Shown here in pieces: positions 15,110 through 23,286 of a stretch of DNA of 57,213 bases (its first letter is position 1; each line of letters starts with the position of its first letter). Location: NCBI RefSeq assembly GCF_947631635.1, contig NZ_CANRMB010000020.1, positions 1-57,213 of the forward strand, given 5' to 3'. The notes beneath the pieces were generated by a model. It was not told the origin of the DNA and ran no database searches. It worked only from the letters and a program-made list of their open reading frames with translations. The DNA comes from an uncultured Dysosmobacter sp. (GTDB taxonomy: Bacteria; Bacillota; Clostridia; Oscillospirales; Oscillospiraceae). The translations under genes were made by a program, and so were the position numbers.

Positions 15110-16912
15110 TCAAGCCGGGTCACGATGGGACCCCCACCGCTTCACCAGCAATTTCCGGGTCTCCTCGTCGGCAGCGTTATAGTCCTCCCACATGTCCGCC
15201 GTCCACCGCTTTTTCTCTCCGTCGGGCCGGTCCACGGTGTACCGCTGCTGTCCCCGGATGCTGTGGGCGATAGCCGCCGCCAGCACCAGGTCGTCATGCT
15301 CCCCCTCCGCCGCCTGGGGCTTGCGGTCCTTGCCGTAGACAAAGGTCAGCATTTCCCCCAGGGTCTGGAAGCTCACCACCAGCTCCGGCGCTTCCTCCAT
15401 GACCGTGTGCAGTCCCGCCAGGATCACAGGCCGGGTCTTAGAGCTCGTCAACCATCCAAACGCCTCCACCATCTTCCCTGTAAAGGTATCAAACCTTTCA
15501 CGCTGATAGAGCTTTGGATAGTGCCACTCCTCCAGCTTCATCTCCGGATACGTCGAGAAATTCACCTCCACGCCGATCAGCGCCGTGTTGTAGTAGTGCC
15601 CCAGGCAAAAGATCTGCCGGGCATACAGGACCTCGGAGAGGGGCTGCTGAAGCTCCGCCACCTGATGGCCGTCGGTGTTGTCCAGCACATGGGCGGTGAA
15701 GCAGTCGCTGCCCTCTCCGGCGGTGTCGCCGCCCAGAACATAGGGGACGCCCGGCTTCGGCTCCTCAAAAATGCGGATAAGGCCTTTTTCCCGGTCTGTA
15801 AAGGTCCACTCTCTGGGCGCTCCCCCCTCGATCTCCGGCTCCGGATATTCGAACAGGCCCACCCGCAGCGGCTCCTTTGCCGCCCGCCGCCGGGCCATGA
15901 TGGTGTCATTGTCAAAGTAGGGATCACCGGACAGCAGGAACGCCTCGTCCGGCGTGTTGGGGTACTCCTGCCGGAACAGCTGTTCGTCTCCGCCCAGATT
16001 CACCCGGATGCACCACCGCCGCCAGGACAATTGCTCGTCGTCCAGGTGATACGCCGCCCGCAGCTTCTCCTCCTCGGCGGTCCAAACGGTCCCCTCGTCG
16101 CCGCAAACTGCGCATCCCTCGGAACCGTCCCCCGCCGGTTCCTCACTCGTTCCTCTGCGGCTCCTCTCCCCACGCGGCCGGCCGCGCGGAGCTCCCTTTT
16201 CCATAGGCCGCCGGTACTCCGGCTCCATGTACCAGGGCAGGAATACAGGCCGCCAGCCGTTGGTCCCGTCCACAGCGCCGTCCCACAGCTCCTTGAACTC
16301 GTTGAAGCCGTTGGCAGTGCTCTCGATGATGACCATGGTGTTGGGATCGTCCGGCACGGCCTGCATGATGCCCGCCAGCAGGCCCTTCTTGTCCCCCGGC
16401 CAAAAGGCGTACTCCGACAGATGTACATTGGTCAGGGTATCCGACCGGCCTGCTCCCTTGCCGCCGGCGGTGACGCACTTGATCCGGGACCGCAGTCCAG
16501 GCCGCCGCCGCTTCTCATTTTCATCCCGTGTGGGATTCTCAAACACCAGCTCTTTTGCGTTGCTGTTCTTCCGCATAGGCTGAACAGAGCGCGGCAGACA
16601 GTCGTAAAACAGCTTGTTCATGTTGAACAGGTTGGCTGTGGCGTCGTCCCGGTGGGCCACGATCAGGGTCCGCACCAGCGGCCTTGTGGCGGCGTCCTGG
16701 AACATCAGAGCCTCCGTCACCGTGGAGATGCCCTCCTGCCGCCCTTTCAGCACGATCAGGCGGACAGGCCGTCCCGCCTGGTGCTCCTCCTTGATGATCC
16801 GGTACAGGTTCTCCTGGGCGGGTTTGAATCTCAGCGAGACCATCCGCTGTTTTTTATCCCGGATCATCAAAAAGTTCTCGCAGTATTCCCTGGGATTTCT
16901 CAGATTTATCAT
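15110..16912 (-). CDS. Phage terminase large subunit with an in-frame palindromic insert
   Basis: A 600-residue packaging motor. The N-terminal ATPase has a Walker A-like KGRQEGIST (56-64), an adenine-site region before it and a Walker B-like TMVIIESTANG. The C-terminal nuclease has VLGGDTAGEGSD and EHDDLVLAAAIA acidic residues. It packages DNA with the small subunit and portal. PE6 encodes residues about 237-272 (APRGRPRGERSRRG and onward), which enlarges the linker between ATPase and nuclease. It overlaps the upstream HTH gene by four bases (ATGA). Confidence 0.85.
   Translation of the reverse strand: MINLRNPREYCENFLMIRDKKQRMVSLRFKPAQENLYRIIKEEHQAGRPVRLIVLKGRQEGISTVTEALMFQDAATRPLVRTLIVAHRDDATANLFNMNKLFYDCLPRSVQPMRKNSNAKELVFENPTRDENEKRRRPGLRSRIKCVTAGGKGAGRSDTLTNVHLSEYAFWPGDKKGLLAGIMQAVPDDPNTMVIIESTANGFNEFKELWDGAVDGTNGWRPVFLPWYMEPEYRRPMEKGAPRGRPRGERSRRGTSEEPAGDGSEGCAVCGDEGTVWTAEEEKLRAAYHLDDEQLSWRRWCIRVNLGGDEQLFRQEYPNTPDEAFLLSGDPYFDNDTIMARRRAAKEPLRVGLFEYPEPEIEGGAPREWTFTDREKGLIRIFEEPKPGVPYVLGGDTAGEGSDCFTAHVLDNTDGHQVAELQQPLSEVLYARQIFCLGHYYNTALIGVEVNFSTYPEMKLEEWHYPKLYQRERFDTFTGKMVEAFGWLTSSKTRPVILAGLHTVMEEAPELVVSFQTLGEMLTFVYGKDRKPQAAEGEHDDLVLAAAIAHSIRGQQRYTVDRPDGEKKRWTADMWEDYNAADEETRKLLVKRWGSHRDPA
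16096..16200 (-). repeat. Palindromic element PE6, in frame inside the terminase gene
   Basis: It contains CCGCAAACTGCGC, the hairpin GGAACCG/CGGTTCC, a GTTCCTCTGCGGCTCCTCT spacer and the hairpin CCCCACGCGGCC/GGCCGCGCGG. It adds about 35 codons without breaking the terminase frame, between the ATPase and nuclease domains. Confidence 0.7.
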
Positions 16913-17334
16913 GGCGCGCCTCTCCCGGAGGCTGTCCCCTCCTCCCTCCTGCGGCCGCCCGCCGCGGCGTTGGCGGGCAGTCCCTCCCGCCTCCGCCAGC
17001 TGGTCACGGTGTTGGACGCCACCCCCATCACCCGGCCGATCTCCCCGTCATTCTTCCCCTGCCCATAGAGCGTCCGGGCAATGCTCCAGTCGTACTTCGT
17101 CTTTGCCCCTGCCCCAGGCTTCCTCGTTCTTGCAAACTCTGCTCCACTCGCAAAAAACCGCTCCGCTTCTCTGGGAGACTCCAAACGCTCTCCTTTCCGG
17201 AAGTATGTACACTTCTCCGGAGGCTCCGCTCTCCTCGTGTGCCCGGTCAGATAGGCATAATTGCACCGGAAGATCCGGTGCTTCTCTGCGCGGAAAGCGC
17301 AGGTATCACATTTCGCCCGTTTCATCTGCTTCAT
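16909..17334 (-). CDS. Zinc-finger and helix-turn-helix protein
   Basis: A 141-residue protein. CDTCAF...CNYAY...C (residues about 8-40) forms a Cys-rich zinc-binding part. KNDGEIGRVMGVASNTVTSW is a helix-turn-helix, followed by a basic tail. It overlaps both neighbours (17306-17563 upstream, terminase downstream), so translation is coupled. Position right before the large terminase suggests a packaging or DNA-recognition role, but a separate typical small terminase exists at 11191. The section from about residue 33 to 70 overlaps PE7. Confidence 0.55.
   Translation of the reverse strand: MKQMKRAKCDTCAFRAEKHRIFRCNYAYLTGHTRRAEPPEKCTYFRKGERLESPREAERFFASGAEFARTRKPGAGAKTKYDWSIARTLYGQGKNDGEIGRVMGVASNTVTSWRRREGLPANAAAGGRRREEGTASGRGAP
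17123..17235 (-). repeat. Palindromic element PE7 (diverged), inside the HTH gene
   Basis: It carries TTGCAAACTCTGCT, a purine-rich spacer with CCGCTCCGCTTCTC, and a hairpin with arms CTCCGGAAG and CTTCTCCGGAG. The layout follows the double-hairpin family, but conservation is low. Confidence 0.35.
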
Positions 17335-17563
17335 CTTCGTCCAACACAGCCCCACAGCAGATGCAGATCCTCCGCCCGGCAATTTGCGAGAACTCCGGAC
17401 ATCCGCAGTTCCTGCAATGCGCCGGCGCCCCGCCGGCCGCCTTCATCCGGTCGCCGCGCAAGTTCTGGGCAGTCCCCCGCCGATGCCGCAGCACTTCGCC
17501 GGTCATCACGAAAAGGGCGCAGGCGGCCATCCCAATGGCCGCCCTGATTTTCCCTTTGCTCAT
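17306..17563 (-). CDS. Small membrane protein with C-terminal zinc ribbon
   Basis: An 85-residue protein. One membrane segment (about residues 7-23, AAIGMAACALFVMTG) is followed by a basic linker and a zinc ribbon (CRNCG...CICCG), then an acidic end. GAGGTGATCGT precedes the ATG. It overlaps the next gene by 29 bases. No function is assigned. Confidence 0.6.
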   Translation of the reverse strand: MSKGKIRAAIGMAACALFVMTGEVLRHRRGTAQNLRGDRMKAAGGAPAHCRNCGCPEFSQIAGRRICICCGAVLDEDEADETGEM

Positions 17564-17572
17564 ACGATCACC

Positions 17573-18037
17573 TCACAGAATCAAAAAATCGTCCAGCCGG
17601 ACCTCCACCGCGTGCAGCGGCAGCAGCGGCTTGAACAGCTTGTCCAGGACTGCGGTCCGCACCGATTTTCGCGGGCCGCCATAGTCCTTTCCAAAATAGA
17701 TGTGAAACTCCCACCCGTCTTTTGTCAGATTCAGCCCCTGAAGGTGCCCAACCGCATCTGTATCCATCCCCAGCTCCCGCAGAGGATAGCCGGGGATCAC
17801 AAGGGCGTCCGGGATCTCAAAGGCAATGCGGACACCCTCCGCTGCGTCCTCTGGATCAAAAAACGATGTGTTCTCCTGGCGATTACCGGGATTTCTCTTG
17901 CCGCACAGCGTCACACCTGACATGGACCGACTGCCCCAATAAAAGAAGTTCAGCCCTGTCAGCACAAAACGCCCCCTGTGGTAAGACTGCTCGCAGTGGA
18001 ACCGCTCCCGGAGACGGCATGGCGCTTCGATCCTCAT
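17573..18037 (-). CDS. Hypothetical phage protein
   Basis: A 154-residue protein whose ATG overlaps the preceding stop codon (ATGA). It looks globular and mixed alpha/beta (EFHIYFGKDYGG, VEVRLDDFLIL). No family is recognised. Coupling to the coiled-coil gene suggests they are made together. It is part of the minus-strand early-to-late transcript. Confidence 0.6.
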   Translation of the reverse strand: MRIEAPCRLRERFHCEQSYHRGRFVLTGLNFFYWGSRSMSGVTLCGKRNPGNRQENTSFFDPEDAAEGVRIAFEIPDALVIPGYPLRELGMDTDAVGHLQGLNLTKDGWEFHIYFGKDYGGPRKSVRTAVLDKLFKPLLPLHAVEVRLDDFLIL

Positions 18038-19145
18038 TCCGCCGCCTTTCCGACGGCGGCGGACAGGGCTTTCATGGCCGCCCGCATCTTCTTCTGGTTT
18101 TCCGGAGTCTCCTTTTCCACAGCGTCAGCCATCAGGTTCACTGTCTCCTGCACCTGGTTGAACAGCACCGTAAAGCGCACCATGTTCTGGTTGCTGTTCA
18201 CCTGGGCCATCTTCTGGGCCTTTTCGGCAGCCGCCTTGGCTTCCCGGGCCTCCTTCTCCGCCTGCCGCAGGTTGATATTCGCGGCCTTGGATTCCTCACG
18301 GGCGCTTTTCAGCTCTTCACGGGCCTTTTTTAACTGGGACTCTTTGGCGTCCAGCTCCGCCTGGAGCGCTTGCTTCATGGATGCGTGGGCCTCCTTGGCC
18401 GCCTCGGCCCGGGCCTGGGCAAGCTGCTCCGGGGAGGCGTCTTTAACCTCCACAGCCACTTCAACGGGCTGGGACTTGATTGCCGCCAGCTCACTCTCCA
18501 GCCGTCGGATCTCCGCCGTCTTTGCCTCTTCGGCCTCCTTCGCCCTCTGCTGAAGCTCTTTCATCAGCTTCATATCCGCTTCCATCTTCGCCTGGTTCTC
18601 CGCCGCAGCCTCCACGGCGGCTTTTGCCTCTTCGCCGCCCGAAGGGCCGCGTCCCGCTCCCGGATAGCCTGTTTCAGCTCCTTCCCGGTCATCTCCGAGA
18701 TGCCCTTTTCCACACCGTTCACCACATGTTTTTCGGCGGCGAACCGCTCCCGCTCAGAATCCGGCAAATCCAAGAGCGCCAAGGCTTTGCAGGTTCCTAA
18801 ATCAGCAATGTTTACCGATTCAGGATACTCCCGCGCGATCCGCATAAAGTTGGTTGCGGACCGCTCCGAAATGTCCACCTTCTCCCGCAGCCACGGCAGC
18901 CATTCCCCGTGGGAAAGCTGGGCCTTCGCCTCGTTCAGCCGCTTGCCGATCTCAATGATGGACGCCCCGGCCTGCCGCTTATAAAACAGGATCTCCGCCT
19001 CAATGATAGGCAGGTCCCTCTCTGCACTCTTCGGCGGAATCCCGTTCATGCCGTACTCCTCCGCAAGCAGGCGGCCTTCCCCGTCATCCGGCTCGTCGAT
19101 CCCCAGCTCCACCGCCACTTTCTTTGCCCCTTTCAAATCGCTCAT
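18034..19145 (-). pseudogene. DUF3102-type protein split by a single-base frameshift
   Basis: The first part (19145 to about 18640) encodes the DUF3102 core: a helical IIEIGKRLNEAKAQL, SHGEWLPWLREKV and a ParB-like SERSATNFMRIAREY segment. The second part (18615 to 18034, other frame) encodes a long Ala/Glu/Lys coiled coil. The frames join if one G is restored near 18640 (GCGGCGAAGAGG reading as GCGGCGGAAGAGG), giving AAEEAKAAVEAAAENQ. Family members are continuous. Either the gene is broken, the read has an error, or the frameshift is used. The 18034-18615 part alone could still be made from a GTG. Confidence 0.65.
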
Positions 19146-19208
19146 GCGCTTTTTACCTCCATTTGATTCTTTTCAAGTATGTACAGGAGAGGACCTTGAC
19201 CATCTATA

Positions 19209-21029
19209 TCAAGCCGTCTTTCTCCCCTTTCTGGACCTCTTTTTCTGATTCGGATCAACATGCTTTTCCTTAAACCAGGGTGTCAAAACCTCACGCTCCC
19301 AACGGTCGCAGAAATCACGGACCTTCTGCGGGATTTTATGCTTGTACTGCTTGTGCTCTCCGTGATGCTCATTTCCGTAACCATGGAGCTGGATCTCTTT
19401 GGGTATCCCTCTGGTCATATCGATTTGAAGCGTATAATAGCTGCGCTCTGGGCGTCGGTGGTGCCGGACGAAGAACACCGGTTTCCCGGAACAGTGGTCC
19501 TTTCCATACGTGCCGACACAGTGGCGCAGGATCTTCCCTTCAGATACGAGGTCCGCCTCCACCCGCGGAAGGACAATGCACAGATCTCCATCTGTCCACT
19601 CCAGGTCTCTGTACCGGATAAACGTGCTGGTGAAGCCCAGCTGATACGCCGTCTTAAAGTGATTGGCCCAGTACTGGGTGATCCGCTCATGGGCTGCCAT
19701 CAGGTCACGGGGCCAGAGCGTTTCCTCGGTCTCCGCCATATGCGCGTCGTGCAGCATTTTCCGGTAGTCAATCAACAGCTGCACCCCATCCTCCAGCATC
19801 CGGCGTTTCTCCAGATACCGCACCGCACGCAGAGGAAGAAGGTCCTCCCACCCGGCGGCGATCATCTCCAGAAGCTGCCCGACGGCTTTACTACCAATGC
19901 GTTCCCGGCAATACTCAAAATCCATGGCGTCCGCTTTTTGGATCTGACGCCGGTATCTGTCCCAGCATTTCGCGTCCCCTTCGCGCCACCGCTTCTCTTT
20001 GATCTCCCGGAACGCGGACTTGCTCATATGCAGCATCCGGTGAGGCTTGACCTCATTCCAGTCCACCCAGTTGATGGGGGGCGCGTCGCATAGATCCTGT
20101 AACTGCGCGGCACGATCCAGAAAGTCGTCTATTGCTTCACAGACCGCGGCCGCAAACCCCTGACGAACCAGGTTTTCCACCTGCGGGTGCTTTGCCCACA
20201 CATGGAGGTATGCCCCCGGCCAGGTTCCGCCTTCCCCGATATATTCATCCAGAGCGCTCTTTTCTCCGGTGTGTCCGCCCAGATCCGGGCCGTAAGTCAA
20301 CGTCCATCCCCCTATTTTTCGATGCATATTCGCCTCCCAGGAATAATAGGGGATCTGCATCGGGTCCCGGGTGTAGGCGCAGGGGTGCCAAATCACGTCC
20401 CGCACCTCGCGTCCGACGCGCTCGGCACGGAACCGGCGAAGCTTTCCGTCAAGGTCGATCAGCAGCGCGGCATGGGGACAGAACACCGTGTAGTCGCCAC
20501 CGGTATCATCAAAATGACGGCTCACCAGCCAGTACATGACCACGGTGTATGCCTCCACATTGACCACCTCCGCCTGAAGGGCCTGGTAGGTGCGCCCGCT
20601 GCGCAGTTCCGCCCGGCGTGTCACCTCAAGAGATGTCCAGCAGTACGGACACAGGACTGTTTCCCCATCCAGGTACACATTGGCGTCCGCGCCTGGTTCT
20701 GCATAGCCGTCATAGATCACGCCGTCCGGGCCCTCCCTCAGCACGATACCGCCTTTGGTATAACCGGCAATAAAATCCTCTCCGCAGGCCGTGCAGGTAC
20801 AGCGAGCGCCCCAGCGTGGCTTTGCCGTCCGCTCCCGGCGCTCCCAGTCCTCGGGGGACATCGTCTGCTTGATTTCCTCCATCAGCGTGACGGCCTCCCG
20901 GTGGTACAGCAGCATGGCATCACCAAGATCGCCCTCCTCCATATAGATGCCTTTCAGCACATCCTCGACCAGATCGCCGCAGGGTTCCACAGGCAACTTC
21001 TGTGCCATTGATTTCCATGTTCGATCCAT
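19209..21029 (-). CDS. PcfJ-like protein
   Basis: A 606-residue protein. The N-terminal third has two CxxC pairs (CTACGEDF and CPYCW) forming a zinc ribbon. The C-terminal PcfJ domain has VSEGKILRHCVGTYG, HCSGKPVFFVR and PERSYYTLQID. PcfJ-type proteins are found on conjugative plasmids and in Clostridia prophages; their role is unknown. A PcfK-like gene lies ten bases upstream, the usual pair. The start follows GTGAGGTGGCGGC. Confidence 0.75.
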   Translation of the reverse strand: MDRTWKSMAQKLPVEPCGDLVEDVLKGIYMEEGDLGDAMLLYHREAVTLMEEIKQTMSPEDWERRERTAKPRWGARCTCTACGEDFIAGYTKGGIVLREGPDGVIYDGYAEPGADANVYLDGETVLCPYCWTSLEVTRRAELRSGRTYQALQAEVVNVEAYTVVMYWLVSRHFDDTGGDYTVFCPHAALLIDLDGKLRRFRAERVGREVRDVIWHPCAYTRDPMQIPYYSWEANMHRKIGGWTLTYGPDLGGHTGEKSALDEYIGEGGTWPGAYLHVWAKHPQVENLVRQGFAAAVCEAIDDFLDRAAQLQDLCDAPPINWVDWNEVKPHRMLHMSKSAFREIKEKRWREGDAKCWDRYRRQIQKADAMDFEYCRERIGSKAVGQLLEMIAAGWEDLLPLRAVRYLEKRRMLEDGVQLLIDYRKMLHDAHMAETEETLWPRDLMAAHERITQYWANHFKTAYQLGFTSTFIRYRDLEWTDGDLCIVLPRVEADLVSEGKILRHCVGTYGKDHCSGKPVFFVRHHRRPERSYYTLQIDMTRGIPKEIQLHGYGNEHHGEHKQYKHKIPQKVRDFCDRWEREVLTPWFKEKHVDPNQKKRSRKGRKTA

Positions 21030-21038
21030 GCCGCCACC

Positions 21039-21425
21039 TCACAGGAAGTCCGCCAGATCAATGAGCTTTGGACGGCGATCCCCCAGACCGGTCTTTTCGC
21101 TGGTGCCAAGTCCATAGAATTCCCGCAGGATATCCTCTGCTTCCGCCGGTGTCACACAGGCGAAATTACCGGTTTTGTGCTTGTCCGCAAAAGCCTTGAT
21201 CTTCTTCTCTGCCTCCACGATGGACATGGACGCATTTTCCAGGTCCTGGGCGATCAGCTCCGCGCTGGCCGGCTCTCTCCGGCAGATGTCCATCAGCTGC
21301 TCCGCGACCATCCATGGAGCCGACCGCTCCTTCACTCCGCTCTGCTGCTCCCGAAGCTTTTCAATAGCCTGTTCGATCATCTGTTTCACTCCATTTTCGT
21401 CAAAAGAAGCTCCGCTCTGCTTCAT
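21039..21425 (-). CDS. PcfK-like protein
   Basis: A 128-residue (or 113 from ATG 21380) helical protein: APWMVAEQLMDICRREP, then MSIVEAEKKIKAFADKHKTG, ending KLIDLADFL. This resembles PcfK proteins that accompany PcfJ. The ATG at 21380 has GGAG upstream. The earlier start at 21425 would draw the first 15 residues from PE8. It may form a complex with the downstream PcfJ-like protein. Confidence 0.55.
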   Translation of the reverse strand: MKQSGASFDENGVKQMIEQAIEKLREQQSGVKERSAPWMVAEQLMDICRREPASAELIAQDLENASMSIVEAEKKIKAFADKHKTGNFACVTPAEAEDILREFYGLGTSEKTGLGDRRPKLIDLADFL

Positions 21426-21500
21426 CCGGCTGTTCGCCGGATATCCGCCCGCTCCGTTCTTCCTCCTCTTCCCACAAAAGCTGCGGCTTTTGCGGGAACC
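21397..21500 (-). repeat. Double-hairpin palindromic element PE8
   Basis: It has the hairpin ATCCGGC/GCCGGAT, the spacer CCGCTCCGTTCTTCCTCCTC and the hairpin CCCACAAAAGC/GGCTTTTGCGGG. It lies immediately upstream of, or overlapping, the PcfK-like start. Confidence 0.7.
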
Positions 21501-21527
21501 CTTAACTCCCGCGCCCCCGCCAGGGCG

Positions 21528-21842
21528 TCACATGACCTTTCCCATCCGGTATGCCCTATGAAGCCTCCGCCGAAGATGCTCCTCCTCCAGCTTCACGTCC
21601 TTTTTGCACACCTCGCACATAGGCGGTCCGCCGAAATAGGTCCGGCCGCACCGGCAGCAGATATTCCGCGGCGCCCCTATGATCTTACTCTTCATCTCGC
21701 ACTGGGAGGCCACCTCCCTCCAGGGCACGCCCCAAAACCGCGCTGCCGCCACGGTGGCAAGCTCCCAGCTGTCCGCCACCACCCAGGCGTCCGTGTGGCC
21801 CTCACAGCCCACCTCCCAGAGGATATCCTTGCTTTTTGCCAT
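21528..21842 (-). CDS. Zinc-ribbon hypothetical phage protein
   Basis: A 104-residue protein with a helical N-terminal half (ELATVAAARFWGVPWREVA, helix-turn-helix-like) and a zinc ribbon CCRCGRTYFGGPPMCEVC, then a basic tail. GGGGGGCGGCAA precedes the ATG. It could bind nucleic acid, but no family is recognised. Confidence 0.6.
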   Translation of the reverse strand: MAKSKDILWEVGCEGHTDAWVVADSWELATVAAARFWGVPWREVASQCEMKSKIIGAPRNICCRCGRTYFGGPPMCEVCKKDVKLEEEHLRRRLHRAYRMGKVM

Positions 21843-21860
21843 TTGCCGCCCCCCTTTCTA

Positions 21861-22049
21861 TTACCCGTCAGGCGTCACAAAAACCGCCTGATAAAGCTGC
21901 CCCCGGACGCTCCGGCCTGTCCACTGCCGGTTGATCCGCATGGTCATGGTCAAAATTGCCATCATTGCCAAAACGGCGATCAGCATCACGGTCTCCGGTG
22001 ACAGCCCACCCCGAGGCTTCTTCCCTCTATAACGTTTAACACGCCTCAT
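21861..22049 (-). CDS. Small single-pass membrane protein
   Basis: A 62-residue protein with a basic N-terminus (MRRVKRYRGKKPRGG) and one membrane helix (TVMLIAVLAMMAILTMTM). ATG at 22049 follows GGGGAAGGAACCGGA and overlaps the end of the preceding gene. Function is unknown. Confidence 0.55.
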   Translation of the reverse strand: MRRVKRYRGKKPRGGLSPETVMLIAVLAMMAILTMTMRINRQWTGRSVRGQLYQAVFVTPDG

Positions 22050-22284
22050 ATTCCGGTTCCTTCCCCTGAGCCAGTGCAAACGCCTCGTCCTGGATAAAGC
22101 GGCTCTGCTCCCAGTCGATCAGCTCCAGTTTCCGCATCACGTCCGTATAGCCGCAGATCTTGCCGTAGCACAGCATTGCGGAGGTCCTATTATTTTCTTT
22201 TGCAAAACGCCTGATATCGCCCTTTGCATCTTCCAGCAACCGCCGGAACAGCTCATTTAATGCTTTCTTGCTCAAATTCTTCAC
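22036..22284 (-). CDS. Small helical hypothetical phage protein
   Basis: GTG at 22284 is preceded by AAAGGAGGGCCAGC. The 82-residue product is helical and charged (KALNELFRRLLEDAKGDIRRFAKEN ... WEQSRFIQDEAFALA). It overlaps the upstream gene by 32 bases. No family is recognised. It belongs to the compact early operon. Confidence 0.6.
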   Translation of the reverse strand: MKNLSKKALNELFRRLLEDAKGDIRRFAKENNRTSAMLCYGKICGYTDVMRKLELIDWEQSRFIQDEAFALAQGKEPEYEAC

Positions 22285-22492
22285 GCTGGCCCTCCTTTTT
22301 CTGCTCCGCCGCCTGCCGCCGCGCCTCATAGCGGACGGCGATATCCCAGGCGATCCGCCTGGCCTCCTTGCGGATGGCGTCCAATTCCTCTGCTGATTTC
22401 CCCGCATAGGCGGCGTCGGAGACCAGGACGCGGACGCCGTTGATGTTGTACTCCGCCACGATATTCCCTTTTTCCTGATACAACGCATCCAC
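22253..22492 (-). CDS. Small hypothetical phage protein
   Basis: A 79-residue protein: a short beta part (GVRVLVSDAAYAG), then a charged helix (AEELDAIRKEARRIAWDIAVRYEARRQAAEQKKEGQ in several turns). GGGGGGTGG precedes the ATG. It is coupled to the next gene by overlap. No known role. Confidence 0.55.
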   Translation of the reverse strand: MDALYQEKGNIVAEYNINGVRVLVSDAAYAGKSAEELDAIRKEARRIAWDIAVRYEARRQAAEQKKEGQREEFEQESIK

Positions 22493-22541
22493 CCCCCAGT
22501 CAGCCTATGCGGCTGTCAGATTGTCCTATTTCTTCCAGTCC

Positions 22542-22739
22542 TCACGCGCTCTCGCTGTTTTCCTCAAAGAACCGTGTCCACTCAAACCCCAACTCCGTAG
22601 CGATACGCTTTGCCATCTGGACTGATGGATTTCTGCTCCCTACTTCAATAGAAGCGTAGGTGCTCTGCGCAATGCCGATTTCTTTCGCAACTTCGTACTG
22701 TGACCGCTTGCCTCTGATCTCAACCAGCCAATTCAGCAT
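22542..22739 (-). CDS. Cro/XRE-family transcriptional regulator
   Basis: A 65-residue single-domain helix-turn-helix protein (QYEVAKEIGIAQSTYASIEVGSRNPSVQMAKRIATEL). ATG at 22739 follows GGGAGGTGTGCCC. It is the first gene of the leftward operon and faces a plus-strand gene. The intergenic TGCAATTTTCTA (22781-22792) is identical to a 12-mer beside an operator at 24215-24226, so both promoters may share a regulator. Confidence 0.75.
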   Translation of the reverse strand: MLNWLVEIRGKRSQYEVAKEIGIAQSTYASIEVGSRNPSVQMAKRIATELGFEWTRFFEENSESA

Positions 22740-22845
22740 GGGCACACCTCCCTTTGTGTTCTCGTAGAAAAATCACAAATTGCAATTTTCTAAATTTTGG
22801 ATTAAACTGTGTGTATCCCTATCAGAATGGGAAAGGATGGAATGT

Positions 22846-23286
22846 ATGAACCAGAATTGCGCCCGAGACTTATTGCTTTACCTGTCGGAACATTTGCGGC
22901 CGACAGCCTCTGGCAAGATGCCCCGTCCCGTTAAGATCAGGAGCCTCCCTGATCTCCCGGAGTTTTCCGATTACGCCCGTGAAGACCTGTTTGAAGCAGC
23001 ACAATACCTCCGCAGCAAAAAATTGATACAGCTAACCACAGACGGCATTTCCATACCAAGCCGCTCTCCCAAGCAACACTTTGCTGTTCCTGCTTCCGCT
23101 GACCCTGCGCCGAAGGCGTATGTTGTAAAGCAGGTGACCGCCGCTGGTTTGGATTACTGCGCCGAACTCCGAAAAAACACTCTGTGGAATAGGCTTCTTC
23201 AAAAGTTTCCTGGCTCCGCGATGGAACAGGCTCTTTCTGTTCCGGCGGCGCTGCTGTCCCGTCTGTTGCTGGACCATCTCCCCTGA
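22846..23286 (+). CDS. Winged-helix-like hypothetical protein (DUF2513-like)
   Basis: A 146-residue protein starting MNQNCARDLLLYLSEHL. The order of helices and the YVVKQVTAAGLDYCAELRKNTLWNRL part resemble DUF2513-type proteins, in which a winged helix is followed by IT-x-x-G-x-x-(F/Y)-L. ATG at 22846 has AAAGGA eight bases upstream; an in-frame ATG at 22837 is too close to it. It diverges from the Cro-like gene. Confidence 0.55.
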   Translation: MNQNCARDLLLYLSEHLRPTASGKMPRPVKIRSLPDLPEFSDYAREDLFEAAQYLRSKKLIQLTTDGISIPSRSPKQHFAVPASADPAPKAYVVKQVTAAGLDYCAELRKNTLWNRLLQKFPGSAMEQALSVPAALLSRLLLDHLP

